From: Candidatus Jettenia sp.
GTDB lineage: Bacteria; Planctomycetota; Brocadiia; Brocadiales; Brocadiaceae
DNA length: 64,000 nt
Direction of reading: 5' to 3'
Assembly: GCA_021650895.1 (NCBI GenBank)
Contig: CP091278.1
Span: 2,633,659 to 2,697,658 of the forward strand
This document shows, in pieces, positions 1 to 9,368 of the stretch; within the stretch, counting starts at the first letter, position 1, and every line of letters begins with the position of its first letter. Under the pieces are notes generated by a model. The model was not told where the DNA came from, searched no databases, and saw nothing but the letters and a program-made list of their open reading frames with translations. Position numbers and translations under genes: made by a program.

Positions 1-210
1 AGGATATACAAACCGCGCTCCTCTTTGGGCGCAAAAAGCAGGTCTCGAATGGTTTTTTCGTCTTATGTGCGAACCACGCCGAATGTGGAAAAGATATCTT
101 ATATCAAATACAGTTTTTGCTTGGATGATTTTAAAGGCTTTATTCAGGAAAGTCTAAGCTTTGCGTGGATAAAATTTCATAATTCTGGTAAAGATAAGGT
201 TCCTTTTTAG
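1..210 (+). other. Open frame entering from the left edge, unrecognised
   Basis: The frame starting at base 1 is open to a TAG at 208-210 (69 codons, with an internal ATG at 49). It could be the tail of a gene that begins outside the window. The residues show no recognisable domain, and an antisense frame (355 to 140) is equally open, so coding status is unproven. The rest of the stretch up to 318 shows nothing identifiable. Confidence 0.2.
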
Positions 211-326
211 CAAAGAACCGTTCGGTATTATTGATAGTTGTGTAATCCCAGTGCTTATCAAATGATGCTTTCAAGAGGTAATTTTTGTAGGTATGTTTTT
301 TTTGTCTTAAAAAAGAGATGGAAAGA

Positions 327-524
327 ATGAAAAAGTTAACGATAAAATTGTTCATGATATTTTTGCTATCTACAATGTTTCTCTGTAATGTAGTTGTGGT
401 GTTTAGTGGCAGGGAGCTTCCCTTTGGTGCCGCAGATCCTCTAAATTATCTGGTTTCTCTTGCTAGCAGTACTGCGTATTTAGGTATACGACTTTGGAGA
501 TCAAAAAGAAGCTCAAATACTTAG
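327..524 (+). CDS. Small putative membrane/exported protein
   Basis: This frame of about 65 codons opens with a signal-peptide-like N-terminus: Lys-Lys followed by a hydrophobic run of about 20 residues (roughly 5-25). The tail is basic, with a second weakly hydrophobic stretch near residues 42-55. An earlier in-frame ATG lies at 318; I chose 327 because it puts the lysines at the N-terminus, as in signal peptides, but no strong ribosome binding site decides between them. It stands alone on the plus strand and converges on the tRNA-Asn/accD unit. No family is recognised. It could be a spurious frame in AT-rich DNA. Confidence 0.33.
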   Translation: MKKLTIKLFMIFLLSTMFLCNVVVVFSGRELPFGAADPLNYLVSLASSTAYLGIRLWRSKRSSNT

Positions 525-591
525 AGGTTATCTGAAAAATTAAACTACATTCTTAATGAAGTAGCGGTCTTTGCCTTACGTACAGAAAGCC

Positions 592-625
592 GAAAGCCCT
601 TCAACAATCGTGTTGAAGGGCTTTC
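592..625 (-). terminator. Perfect 15-bp hairpin beyond tRNA-Asn
   Basis: Arms 592-606 and 611-625 are perfect complements around a 4-base loop. The hairpin lies about 10 bases beyond the tRNA 3' end, so it fits a terminator or 3' processing stop for the accD-tRNA transcript. There is only a weak T-rich tail on either strand, so it may work for both directions or be Rho-assisted. Confidence 0.6.
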
Positions 626-634
626 TGTATAAGT

Positions 635-709
635 TGGCTCCCCTGGTAGGATTCGAACCTACAACCAACCGGTTAACAGCCGGCTACTCTACCATTGAGC
701 TACAGGGGA
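635..709 (-). tRNA. tRNA-Asn (anticodon GTT)
   Basis: The reverse strand folds as a complete cloverleaf. The acceptor stem TCCCCTG pairs with CAGGGGA, the D arm carries AGCTCAATGGTAGAG, the anticodon loop CTGTTAA carries GTT, and the T arm contains GGTTCGAATCC. The discriminator base is G, and the 3' CCA is encoded in the DNA (635-637). It lies 10 bases downstream of the accD stop on the same strand and is probably transcribed with it. Confidence 0.96.
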
Positions 710-719
710 ACTTTTTATT

Positions 720-1532
720 TTATTGTAAATAGCCAATTAATCTCGATAATTCTTTTTTCATATCCTGACGATGGATAATCAGGTCTAAAAAACCATGTTC
801 TAACAGGAATTCAGCAGTCTGAAAACCTTTTGGGAGAGAACGCTTTATGGTTTCCTGTATGACTCTGGGACCTGCAAAACCTATTAATGCCTTTGGTTCT
901 GATAGGGTAATATCTGCGAGGGAGGCAAAACTCGCCATTACACCACCTAAAGATGGGTCTGTTAAAACCGATATATAAAGACCGCCTGCCTCTTTAAACC
1001 GGGCGATAGCAGCGCTTGTCTTTGCCATTTGCATTAAGGAGAAAACCCCTTCCTGCATCCGGGCTCCACCCCCTGATCCTGAAATAATTACCAGAGGTAA
1101 TTTCAATTCCGTGGCCTTTTCCGCAAGGCGACTAATCTTTTCTCCAACCACAGAACCCATACTTCCCATGATGAAACTATGATCTGTGACCCCGATCATT
1201 ACCTCTTTGCCATGGATCTGTCCTTTTCCTGCAATTATCGCCTCTTTTAATCCTGTTTTTTTCTGTTCCGAGATGATTCTTTCCGGATAGGTTATCCTAT
1301 CCTGAAAATTGAGTGGATCGCATGGCAACATATTACTCCACATTTCTTCGAAACTGTTTTCGTCAAGCAGTAATCTTAGCCTATCTTTGCCTGATATCCG
1401 AAAATGATAATTGCATTCAGGACAAACAAACATTTTTTCTTCAGCGGTTTTTCTATATACCATGCCCTTACAACCATCGCACCGAGTCCATAAACCATCG
1501 GGCATATCCTTTTTTTTTCTAAAAAAGACCAT
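720..1532 (-). CDS. accD: Acetyl-CoA carboxylase carboxyltransferase subunit beta
   Basis: AccD is the beta half of the carboxyltransferase that moves CO2 from carboxybiotin to acetyl-CoA, giving malonyl-CoA for fatty acid synthesis. The 270-residue protein has the family's N-terminal four-cysteine zinc ribbon (C18, C21, C37, C40). The crotonase-type core follows, with the glycine-rich GSGGGARMQEG segment near residue 150. Length is normal for the family, and the ATG at 1532 places the zinc ribbon correctly. It is the last protein gene of a minus-strand run gap-pgk-rpe-accD, separated from rpe by about 175 bases, so it may have its own promoter. Its partner accA is not in the window. Confidence 0.96.
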   Translation of the reverse strand: MVFFRKKKDMPDGLWTRCDGCKGMVYRKTAEEKMFVCPECNYHFRISGKDRLRLLLDENSFEEMWSNMLPCDPLNFQDRITYPERIISEQKKTGLKEAIIAGKGQIHGKEVMIGVTDHSFIMGSMGSVVGEKISRLAEKATELKLPLVIISGSGGGARMQEGVFSLMQMAKTSAAIARFKEAGGLYISVLTDPSLGGVMASFASLADITLSEPKALIGFAGPRVIQETIKRSLPKGFQTAEFLLEHGFLDLIIHRQDMKKELSRLIGYLQ

Positions 1533-1708
1533 GTAACGCTATTTCTTTGTTTGTAAATTGTCCGTGTATTCCAGAAAACTGCTGAGCATTAGTAATACGT
1601 ATCAAATATTTTAAAACTTCTCAATAATTGAAGTTTATTTTTGTATATATCAATTTGCAATAAATAAAAAGATGCAAATAGTTTATAATTTTTTAATAAA
1701 AAAACAAG

Positions 1709-2404
1709 TTATTTTTTAGATAAAATATATTTCTTTCTTGGCGTTTGTTCTGCTATTTGCCGGAGAGTTTTAATTGCATTACCTGGGTTATCTGTTTTAA
1801 AAATTGCAGATGCTGCAACAATTACATTTGCTCCCTGTTGAACTGCCTGAGAAATTGTTTCTGTTGTAATACCACCATCTATTTCTATATCCATCTCATC
1901 TGGAGAAATAGAGCGTAGTCTTGCAATCTTAGGCAAAACATCCGATATAAATTTTTGTCCGGCAAAACCAGGATTTACTGACATAACAAGCACCATATCA
2001 ACTATATCCAGAAAGTTTTCTACCGAATCAGTTGATGTGTTTGGATTCAGCGATATACCAGCCTTTAATCCTGCGTTCTTAATTAATGAAATAACCTCTT
2101 TTGGTTTTTTTGTAGCTTCAATGTGAAATGTTATTAAATCATTCTTTCCGGCAACTTCCGCAAATGTGGTTATATAACGTTCAGGATGTTCAATCATCAG
2201 ATGAATATCTAAAGGTACTTTGGCAATACGTTTTACTCCTTCTACAATAAATGTTCCCATCGTAATATTTGGAACAAAATGGCCATCCATAACATCTATA
2301 TGGATGAGATCAACGCCAGCCTTTTCCACCTTTTTGATTTCATCTTCCAGGCGTACCGCATTAGCAGCCAGAATAGATGCCGATATTTTAATTTTCGGTT
2401 GCAT
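1709..2404 (-). CDS. rpe: Ribulose-phosphate 3-epimerase
   Basis: This enzyme interconverts ribulose-5-phosphate and xylulose-5-phosphate in the cytosolic pentose phosphate pathway. It is a TIM barrel of 231 residues. Metal and catalytic motifs are in place: HIDVMDGHFVPN (H35, D37, D40), DIHLMIEHP, VMSVNPGF and the late EIDGGI aspartate. The start lies 6 bases after the pgk stop on the same strand, so it should be co-transcribed and perhaps translationally coupled with pgk. The C-terminus carries a short basic extension (KKYILSKK) that is not part of the barrel. Nothing is missing. Confidence 0.96.
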   Translation of the reverse strand: MQPKIKISASILAANAVRLEDEIKKVEKAGVDLIHIDVMDGHFVPNITMGTFIVEGVKRIAKVPLDIHLMIEHPERYITTFAEVAGKNDLITFHIEATKKPKEVISLIKNAGLKAGISLNPNTSTDSVENFLDIVDMVLVMSVNPGFAGQKFISDVLPKIARLRSISPDEMDIEIDGGITTETISQAVQQGANVIVAASAIFKTDNPGNAIKTLRQIAEQTPRKKYILSKK

Positions 2405-2410
2405 ATTCTT

Positions 2411-3610
2411 TTACGCTTTTTTCTTAGATGATAATGATGCAACCCCAGGCAATTCGCTTCCTTCTAATAATTTTAGAAATGCTCCACCACCTGTAGAGAT
2501 AAATGATACTTCATGTGTTTTCCCGGCTTTATGGAATGCCATATCAGTGTCGCCGCCCCCTACAATTGTTGAGGCATGAGAACTTGTTACTGCATCTATC
2601 ATGGCATAAGTTCCCCGACTAAAAGCATCAAACTCGAATGCGCCCATAGGTCCATTCCACACAATCGTTTTTGCATCCTGAAGCGCTTCATAAAATAGTT
2701 TTGTAGTAGCCGGACCAATATCCAATGCGATCCACCTTTCAGGAATTTCCTGATAAGGAACAACCTTTGTTTCTGCCCGGCCGTCAAATTTTTCTGCTAC
2801 AACAAAATCAACGGGTAAATAGAGCTTCGTTCCGTTTTTCCTGGATATATCCATCAGGTTTTTTACTACATCAAGCATGCTATCCTCGACTAAGGATTTA
2901 CCGATACCGAAGCCCTGTGCCTTAAGGAAGGTGAATGCCATTGCCCCACCGATGAGGATTTTATCCATTTTTTTAGAAAGGTTTTCAATAATCTTTATCT
3001 TATCAGAAACCTTTGCTCCTCCTAATAGAGCAACAACGGGTCGCATAGGTTGATTGACAGACTTCTCAAAATAATCTATCTCTTTCTTCAGTAAAAATCC
3101 TGCTGCTGATGGTATAAAACTATCGATACCGACCATTGATGCGTGCTTTCTGTGGCAGTTTCCAAAAGCATCCTGTATAAATACATCACATAAACTGGCT
3201 AACTCTCTTGCAAATGCAGGATCATTTTTTTCTTCACCAGAATGAAATCTTAAATTTTCCAATACAAGTACGTCGCCGTAGTTCATTTCTTCAATCTGTT
3301 TTTTCACCTTGGGTCCAATGCAGTCATCTGCCAGAATTACCTTTACCTTTTCATCGAGGAAGCGTTGTAAACGCCTGGCAACAGGCTTTAAGCTGTATTT
3401 AGGATTTACTTTACCATCGGGCCTACCCAAATGCGAGGCAATGATCACCTTTGCTTTCTCATCGAGCAAAAAGTCAATAGTTGGCAGGGTTGCTCTAATC
3501 CTGGTATCATCAGTAATTTTTCCCTCCTCGTCTAACGGTACGTTATAATCCGTTCGAATCATGACTTTCTTTTTGTGCACATCAAGTTCTTTTATAAATA
3601 ATTTATCCAT
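2411..3610 (-). CDS. pgk: Phosphoglycerate kinase
   Basis: Pgk transfers phosphate between 1,3-bisphosphoglycerate and ADP in glycolysis and gluconeogenesis. The N-terminal substrate lobe shows RTDYNVPLDEEG and ASHLGRPDGK. The C-terminal nucleotide lobe shows GGAKVSDKI and the phosphate-binding VVGGGDT. I start it at the ATG at 3610 (399 residues, normal size); the frame extends two codons upstream to a TTG at 3616, but the ATG reproduces the usual N-terminus. It sits 33 bases after gap and 6 before rpe in one minus-strand unit. Confidence 0.97.
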   Translation of the reverse strand: MDKLFIKELDVHKKKVMIRTDYNVPLDEEGKITDDTRIRATLPTIDFLLDEKAKVIIASHLGRPDGKVNPKYSLKPVARRLQRFLDEKVKVILADDCIGPKVKKQIEEMNYGDVLVLENLRFHSGEEKNDPAFARELASLCDVFIQDAFGNCHRKHASMVGIDSFIPSAAGFLLKKEIDYFEKSVNQPMRPVVALLGGAKVSDKIKIIENLSKKMDKILIGGAMAFTFLKAQGFGIGKSLVEDSMLDVVKNLMDISRKNGTKLYLPVDFVVAEKFDGRAETKVVPYQEIPERWIALDIGPATTKLFYEALQDAKTIVWNGPMGAFEFDAFSRGTYAMIDAVTSSHASTIVGGGDTDMAFHKAGKTHEVSFISTGGGAFLKLLEGSELPGVASLSSKKKA

Positions 3611-3643
3611 AATCAATGAAATTAGTTTAAAAAAGATTTGTGT

Positions 3644-4678
<1,035 letters not shown>

Positions 4679-4821
4679 TTATACCTCACGAAAGCACATA
4701 AGATACATAATGAAGATAAGGTATTTTAGCAGACAGCGCCAGTTTGTCAAGCATTTTAATAATCCTTGAATATCTGTGATTTAGAGAAAATCTTTTCTAT
4801 TAACGGTGTGATAATTAATAC

Positions 4822-4849
4822 TTGAAAATCTATTGGTAACTTGTATAAT
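4822..4849 (+). promoter_or_regulatory. Sigma70-type promoter candidate
   Basis: TTGAAA (4822-4827), a 16-base spacer and a perfect TATAAT (4844-4849) point toward the DUF2156 gene. They predict a transcript start near 4856 and a leader of about 210 bases. Confidence 0.55.
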
Positions 4850-4855
4850 TCAGAT

Positions 4856-5065
4856 AATTTAAATTATTTAAGGCAGTCTATATGGAAAAAATGTAATGAG
4901 AAAAATTCAGCATGTAAAGACAGAGATTGTCTTTGTACGAATTAATAATTATTGGTTCAGATATCCGCAGGGGATATTTGCCATTATTCTACAATGGTTT
5001 GCACTCGATCTCGAACCTCCGTCGTGGGGCCGAGTAAGGTGTAATACCACAGCAGGAGAGAAACT
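4856..5065 (+). promoter_or_regulatory. Structured leader of the DUF2156 gene
   Basis: Between the predicted transcript start and the gene lie three short hairpins in a row: 4961-4966 with 4972-4977 (ATATCC/GGATAT), 4981-4985 with 4993-4997 (CCATT/AATGG), and 5010-5013 with 5031-5034 (CTCG/CGAG) enclosing a GC-rich segment. A 61-codon frame at 4896-5081 also runs through here but has no ribosome binding site or recognisable residues. I do not recognise a known riboswitch. The remainder, 4646-4821, shows nothing else. Confidence 0.3.
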
Positions 5066-6055
5066 ATTTTACAACTTATAGATGTTAATCTATTAGAGGC
5101 GCCAAAACGTAATGTTAGTGTTGAAGAAAAATGTAAGTGTTATGGTTTAAATCGATTAAAGATTGAGGATAAAAAACTTTTTAATAAATATGTAATTCAG
5201 GAAAATGTAAACTTATGTGATTATTCTTTTGCAAACAATTTTATATGGAAGGGTTCGCTGGAGTTACTATGGAAGCTTATTAATGATAATTTTTGTCTCT
5301 TTGGAGTAACATCCAAAGGTATGTGCATGATGCTTCCCCCATTAGGGAAAAACAACATTCAAAACACCTTAAATGAATGCTTTTCAATAATGCGGGAAAT
5401 CAACGATTGCAGTGGCTTCGAATCTTATGTTAATTATGTTTATGAAGATTTCTTGAGTTTTTTTGACACGAGTTCATACCGTATTGTTGAAAGCTATTCA
5501 GACTACATCTACAAAACATCCGACCTCATAAAACTTGCCGGTAGAAAATACGAAAAGAAGAGAAACGAGATAAACTTCTTTAAAAAGCATTACATCACCT
5601 CCTTTGAAAAATTCGGCTCTAAATATATTGCAGGCGCCCTTCTTATGATAGATCAGTGGAAGGCAGAAAAGGTTCAAGAGGCAAACCTCCTGAATCATCA
5701 TGAAATTCATTATCAGTACGGTCTTATTCATGAAGCAGAGGCTGCAAAATGTGCGACCATTTTTTCAGAAGAATTAGGATTAACAGGAGCAATTATTGAT
5801 ATAGATGGCCGAATTGAGGGCGTTACCTTGGGTGAAAAAATCTCAACGCATACCGCTTCTATTCTCATAGAGAAAACCAATAATAATTTTCACGGTATGC
5901 CGCAAGCTATCTACCAGCAATTCTGTGCCAGTGATTTTTCTGATGTGGAATATATCAATGCAGGCGAAGATTGGGGCATTGAAGGCTTGAGAAGGGCAAA
6001 GATGTCTTACCATCCTTGTATGCTGGCAAAGAAGTTTCTTGTTTATGAAAAATGA
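5066..6055 (+). CDS. DUF2156 (phosphatidylglycerol lysyltransferase-like) protein, probable ATT start
   Basis: The protein resembles the DUF2156 / LPG-synthase C-terminal family, a double GNAT fold found in aminoacyl-lipid synthases and in many uncharacterised proteins. Family features are visible: an N-terminal SFANNFIWKG segment, the SDYIYKTSDLIKLAGRKY motif, the KRNEINFFKK segment, and a late AGEDWGIEGLRRAK motif. The first ATG (5321) would remove the family's N-terminal SFANNFIW region, and the frame is open and family-like back to a stop at 5042. There is no ATG, GTG or TTG in that stretch. An ATT at 5066 sits 7 bases after AGGAG (5054-5058) and is my best start (329 residues). Substrate is unknown. 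An upstream sequence error that hides a normal start is the alternative. Confidence 0.75.
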   Translation: MLQLIDVNLLEAPKRNVSVEEKCKCYGLNRLKIEDKKLFNKYVIQENVNLCDYSFANNFIWKGSLELLWKLINDNFCLFGVTSKGMCMMLPPLGKNNIQNTLNECFSIMREINDCSGFESYVNYVYEDFLSFFDTSSYRIVESYSDYIYKTSDLIKLAGRKYEKKRNEINFFKKHYITSFEKFGSKYIAGALLMIDQWKAEKVQEANLLNHHEIHYQYGLIHEAEAAKCATIFSEELGLTGAIIDIDGRIEGVTLGEKISTHTASILIEKTNNNFHGMPQAIYQQFCASDFSDVEYINAGEDWGIEGLRRAKMSYHPCMLAKKFLVYEK

Positions 6056-6189
6056 TGCGGTTGAACTAAAGGTAAATCTTTTGAGTCTTTTTCTATTAAG
6101 CTATATGAAAAAAAGATTATTTTAAACGAAGAGGCATTGGAGTTGCCTTAACAAAAGTTTGTTAATTAACCTTCTCATCTCAAGGATAT

Positions 6190-6320
6190 TAAGAGCCTAT
6201 CCAAAAACAGGGTTTGTCCTTTCCGAAAAAGTGGTGTGCGGATCTTTTGGATCTGTGCACGAAGAGTCCTTAGTTCCTTTGTCGCTTGAAATGGCGCTTC
6301 GGACTTCCGAATAGGCTCTT
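6190..6320. repeat. MITE-like element with terminal inverted repeats
   Basis: The ends AAGAGCCTATcC (from 6191) and cGAATAGGCTCTT (to 6320) are inverted complements. The 131-base element is flanked on both sides by GATAT (6185-6189 and 6321-6325), which looks like a 5-bp target duplication. It encodes nothing and has internal stem potential. It is probably a non-autonomous transposon mobilised by a transposase encoded elsewhere. Confidence 0.55.
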
Positions 6321-6325
6321 GATAT

Positions 6326-6704
6326 CTCACATGTTTTCATGCCATTATTTCCCTTTTTCCTTCATGCGCTAATTTACTAAAAGACATAAAAATCTTGCTA
6401 TTTCTTTTCATTTCTGCTTAAATACTTAGTTACAGTAAAACAATTTTTTTCACCAACCAGCGATGGAAAGAGTTTAGACCTTTGGTATAATTTTTTCGAT
6501 TTTAGTAGGTATTTTTTATAATAAAGCTTTCCTGTAAAAGATAATGACAAGTATTTCTTATTTAGGTATTGTATTTTTTTCACTGGGGCAATTACTTCCT
6601 GTATCACAGAAAGCAAAGGGCTTTGCAATATTTGGTGTGCTTTTACCATCTTATCATCAGTTAAAAACTCATTCAAGGAATCCGGGTATTTTTTCTCTTA
6701 ATTA
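6326..6704. other. AT-rich intergenic stretch upstream of dabA
   Basis: This holds a TATAAT hexamer at 6486-6491 that might serve the dabAB transcript, and a minus-strand frame (6676 to 6398, 92 codons, Lys/Tyr/Leu rich) without ribosome binding site or family resemblance. I do not call that frame a gene. Confidence 0.25.
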
Positions 6705-9359
6705 ATGGAAATGATGTCTGATAAGATTGAGCACGCTATCGAACATGCAAAACATTTAATGCCTGACCAAGGCCCACTCCCATTCTTCGTTCACCACAAT
6801 ACCATTCATCACTTTGAAACATACGATTTCTTTGAAGGCGTTAAACAGGCGGGACGTACTTATGGCGCCAAAGCGTTTATGTCCGAAGAAGAGTTTCTCC
6901 TGGCGTTTGAACGGGGCCGTATTACGGCAGACATTCTTAAAAAGAAGATCAAAGAATATATCGAACATCATAAGCTTACTATTCAACCGGATCTTCTGTT
7001 TAAGCTTATGGCGGAGAAGCCTCATGTTCGCCCGGCACCGGATGCGAGAATTCTACAGTTTGTTAATAACACTGCGTATCAACGCCCAGGTTATTATAAA
7101 GAGGCGATTCAAATCACCCACAATCGGGACATCGACGAGTTGATACAGCCGATTCTCTTTAGGTTTTTATCATCCTATTTCGACTTCGGCCTGGCCTATT
7201 GGCCCATGCCAAACCGGGAGAAAGGGATGTGGCAGTGCTTTTGTGAAATTTACTCGAAAAGCAGTTTCTTCAGCACAAAATTTCTCAAGACCCTGAAACG
7301 AATCGTTACCGGGATGAAACGGTACCGGTACGAAGAGGCTATCGCACTTCTGCTTCAACGTTTGGCTATCCCCGAGGAACACATGGACGGCTATATATTC
7401 CACACCCTGTACCGCTACAAGGGATGGACAGGAACTATTAAATCCCTGGAAACGATGCCGGAATGGATTCCGATCTTGGATGTCAAGGCAGCTTTTAAAG
7501 AGGTTATTCCCATTATTCTCGTCCTTGAACTCGCGGCTATCGAATCCATATGCGACCTACGAGACTTGAAGATTCCGGTCTATAAACCGGAGCCTTTATA
7601 TGACCCGTATTTTGTCGCCTCTATCGTAAGCGCTTTGGGTATCGAAAATAGCAAAGAATTTCCCAAAGAGGTCATACAATTCACCGACGAAAATCGCTTG
7701 GAGATTTGGCAGCGCGCCTACGAAGATACTCTCTACAATCAATTTCTTTCGGCATATCGACAGTGCGCTATTGAGGAAAAACCAAACTACAGGCCTTCGA
7801 ATTATCAGGTCTTCACTTGCATCGATGAACGAGAGGAATCTTTTCGCCGCCATCTGGAACAAATCGACCCTGGTGCCGAGACCTTGAGTGCGGCAGGACA
7901 TTTTGCCCTCGATATGAAGTTTAAGAGTGCATCGGATAAACATTACCGCAAGATGTGCCCACATCCTCTGGTAACACCATCGGTGAAAGTCTATGAAGAG
8001 GCAATAAGGCTTGAAGATGCAATGCCCAAAAAACTGCAGCTTTACGGAGAAGTGCAATGGGCGATTACACAAGCATCCAAAACCCTTTTTGGAAGCTTTG
8101 TCCACACGATTTTCAGCGGTCTCCTTAATTTTTTTCCCTATATCCTGGACGTTCTCTCGCCGAAGTACAGTTCTAAGCTGCGTCGGTATCTGGCAGCCCA
8201 CGAGCCTAAGACACGGTTAGTTTACAAAAAGGAAAATAATGAGAATGAAAAAGGATGGGATCTGCCAGCCCGGATTGCTCGCGCCACGGCGATACTGAAA
8301 GGCGCCGGGTTATCGGATAACTTTTCGCCCTATGTGTTCATACTTGGTCACGGATCGAGTAGCCTCAATAATCCTCATGAAGCTGCTCACGATTGTGGGG
8401 CGTGTGCGGGGGGACGCGGTGCACCCAACGGACGCCTCTTTGCAGCCATTTGCAACGAACCTGAAGTTCGTGCAGGGCTGGCGAAAAACGGTATAATTAT
8501 TCCCGATTGGACTCGATTCATTGGCGGATATCACAACACCTGCAGCGATGAGGTCCTTTTTTTTGACCTTCCCGATTCCATAGAACCGCGTCTGCAAAGA
8601 CATATCGATACAATTCGCCGTGCAGCGGCGTTAAATGCAAAAGAGCGCTGCAGACGATTTGATGAGGTCAAAACGAACCAATCGGAAAAGGTATTTGCCG
8701 ATTACGCCCATGGACGGGCAATGGATCTTACCCAGCCGAGGCCTGAATATGGCCACTGCACCAATGCAATTGCCATTGTAGGACCGAGATATCTAACGCA
8801 AAACCTTTTCTTAGACAGGCGTGCGTTTTTGATTTCCTATAATTATAAGGTGGATCCTGAAGCAAAGTTCCTGAGAGGTATTCTCGGTGCGGTTGGGCCG
8901 GTATGTTCAGGAATTAACCTTGAGTACTATTTTAGCTTTATCGACAACGAGCATTACGGCTGCGGTACCAAACTGCCCCACAACATCACTTCCTTGTTGG
9001 GTGTGATGAACGGACACCTTAGCGACCTGCTATTAGGATTACCGTGGCAAATGGTTGAAGTTCACGAACCCGCACGATTGATTTTAGTTGTTTGCTGCAA
9101 GGTCGAGACGATGGAAACTATCCTCGGAGAGGCTTTTGGATATACCGGACAACCCGGGCACTTCCAGTGTTTGGTAAAACATAATTGGATTACCCTCGCA
9201 GTTCATGATCAGGATCAGGAAAAGCTCTTTTTGTGGGAAGGCGGGTTGGAAGGCCGGTTTGTACCATTTGAAGAGACGGCGGATGTTCCCGAATATAAGG
9301 GTAACGATCCACGGTTTTTCCTCGAACAAGACCATCTTTTGTTTGGTAAAATTACATAG
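6705..9359 (+). CDS. dabA: Inorganic carbon accumulation subunit DabA (DUF2309)
   Basis: DabA is the cytoplasmic, zinc-containing, carbonic-anhydrase-like subunit of the DAB complex. With DabB it is proposed to couple an ion gradient to one-way hydration of CO2, trapping bicarbonate. The 884-residue protein has the four zinc/active-site positions of the family with the right spacing: C372 and D374 in FTCIDERE, H549 in LGHGSS, C564 in DCGACAGGRGAPNGR. Start choice among ATGs at 6705, 6711 and 6714 is uncertain, since no strong ribosome binding site is seen. It ends 9 bases before dabB. Codons are richer in G and C than in adjacent genes, which hints at acquisition. The family is also called UPF0753. 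Confidence 0.93.
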   Translation: MEMMSDKIEHAIEHAKHLMPDQGPLPFFVHHNTIHHFETYDFFEGVKQAGRTYGAKAFMSEEEFLLAFERGRITADILKKKIKEYIEHHKLTIQPDLLFKLMAEKPHVRPAPDARILQFVNNTAYQRPGYYKEAIQITHNRDIDELIQPILFRFLSSYFDFGLAYWPMPNREKGMWQCFCEIYSKSSFFSTKFLKTLKRIVTGMKRYRYEEAIALLLQRLAIPEEHMDGYIFHTLYRYKGWTGTIKSLETMPEWIPILDVKAAFKEVIPIILVLELAAIESICDLRDLKIPVYKPEPLYDPYFVASIVSALGIENSKEFPKEVIQFTDENRLEIWQRAYEDTLYNQFLSAYRQCAIEEKPNYRPSNYQVFTCIDEREESFRRHLEQIDPGAETLSAAGHFALDMKFKSASDKHYRKMCPHPLVTPSVKVYEEAIRLEDAMPKKLQLYGEVQWAITQASKTLFGSFVHTIFSGLLNFFPYILDVLSPKYSSKLRRYLAAHEPKTRLVYKKENNENEKGWDLPARIARATAILKGAGLSDNFSPYVFILGHGSSSLNNPHEAAHDCGACAGGRGAPNGRLFAAICNEPEVRAGLAKNGIIIPDWTRFIGGYHNTCSDEVLFFDLPDSIEPRLQRHIDTIRRAAALNAKERCRRFDEVKTNQSEKVFADYAHGRAMDLTQPRPEYGHCTNAIAIVGPRYLTQNLFLDRRAFLISYNYKVDPEAKFLRGILGAVGPVCSGINLEYYFSFIDNEHYGCGTKLPHNITSLLGVMNGHLSDLLLGLPWQMVEVHEPARLILVVCCKVETMETILGEAFGYTGQPGHFQCLVKHNWITLAVHDQDQEKLFLWEGGLEGRFVPFEETADVPEYKGNDPRFFLEQDHLLFGKIT

Positions 9360-9368
9360 GAGCGCAAC

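Noticed and set aside
4896-5081. 61-codon frame before the DUF2156 gene as a leader peptide
   Set aside because: No Shine-Dalgarno sequence and no regulatory codon run; the region is better explained as an untranslated structured leader.
6398-6676. 92-codon minus-strand frame upstream of dabA
   Set aside because: Low-complexity Lys/Leu/Tyr content typical of AT-rich DNA, no ribosome binding site and no family resemblance.
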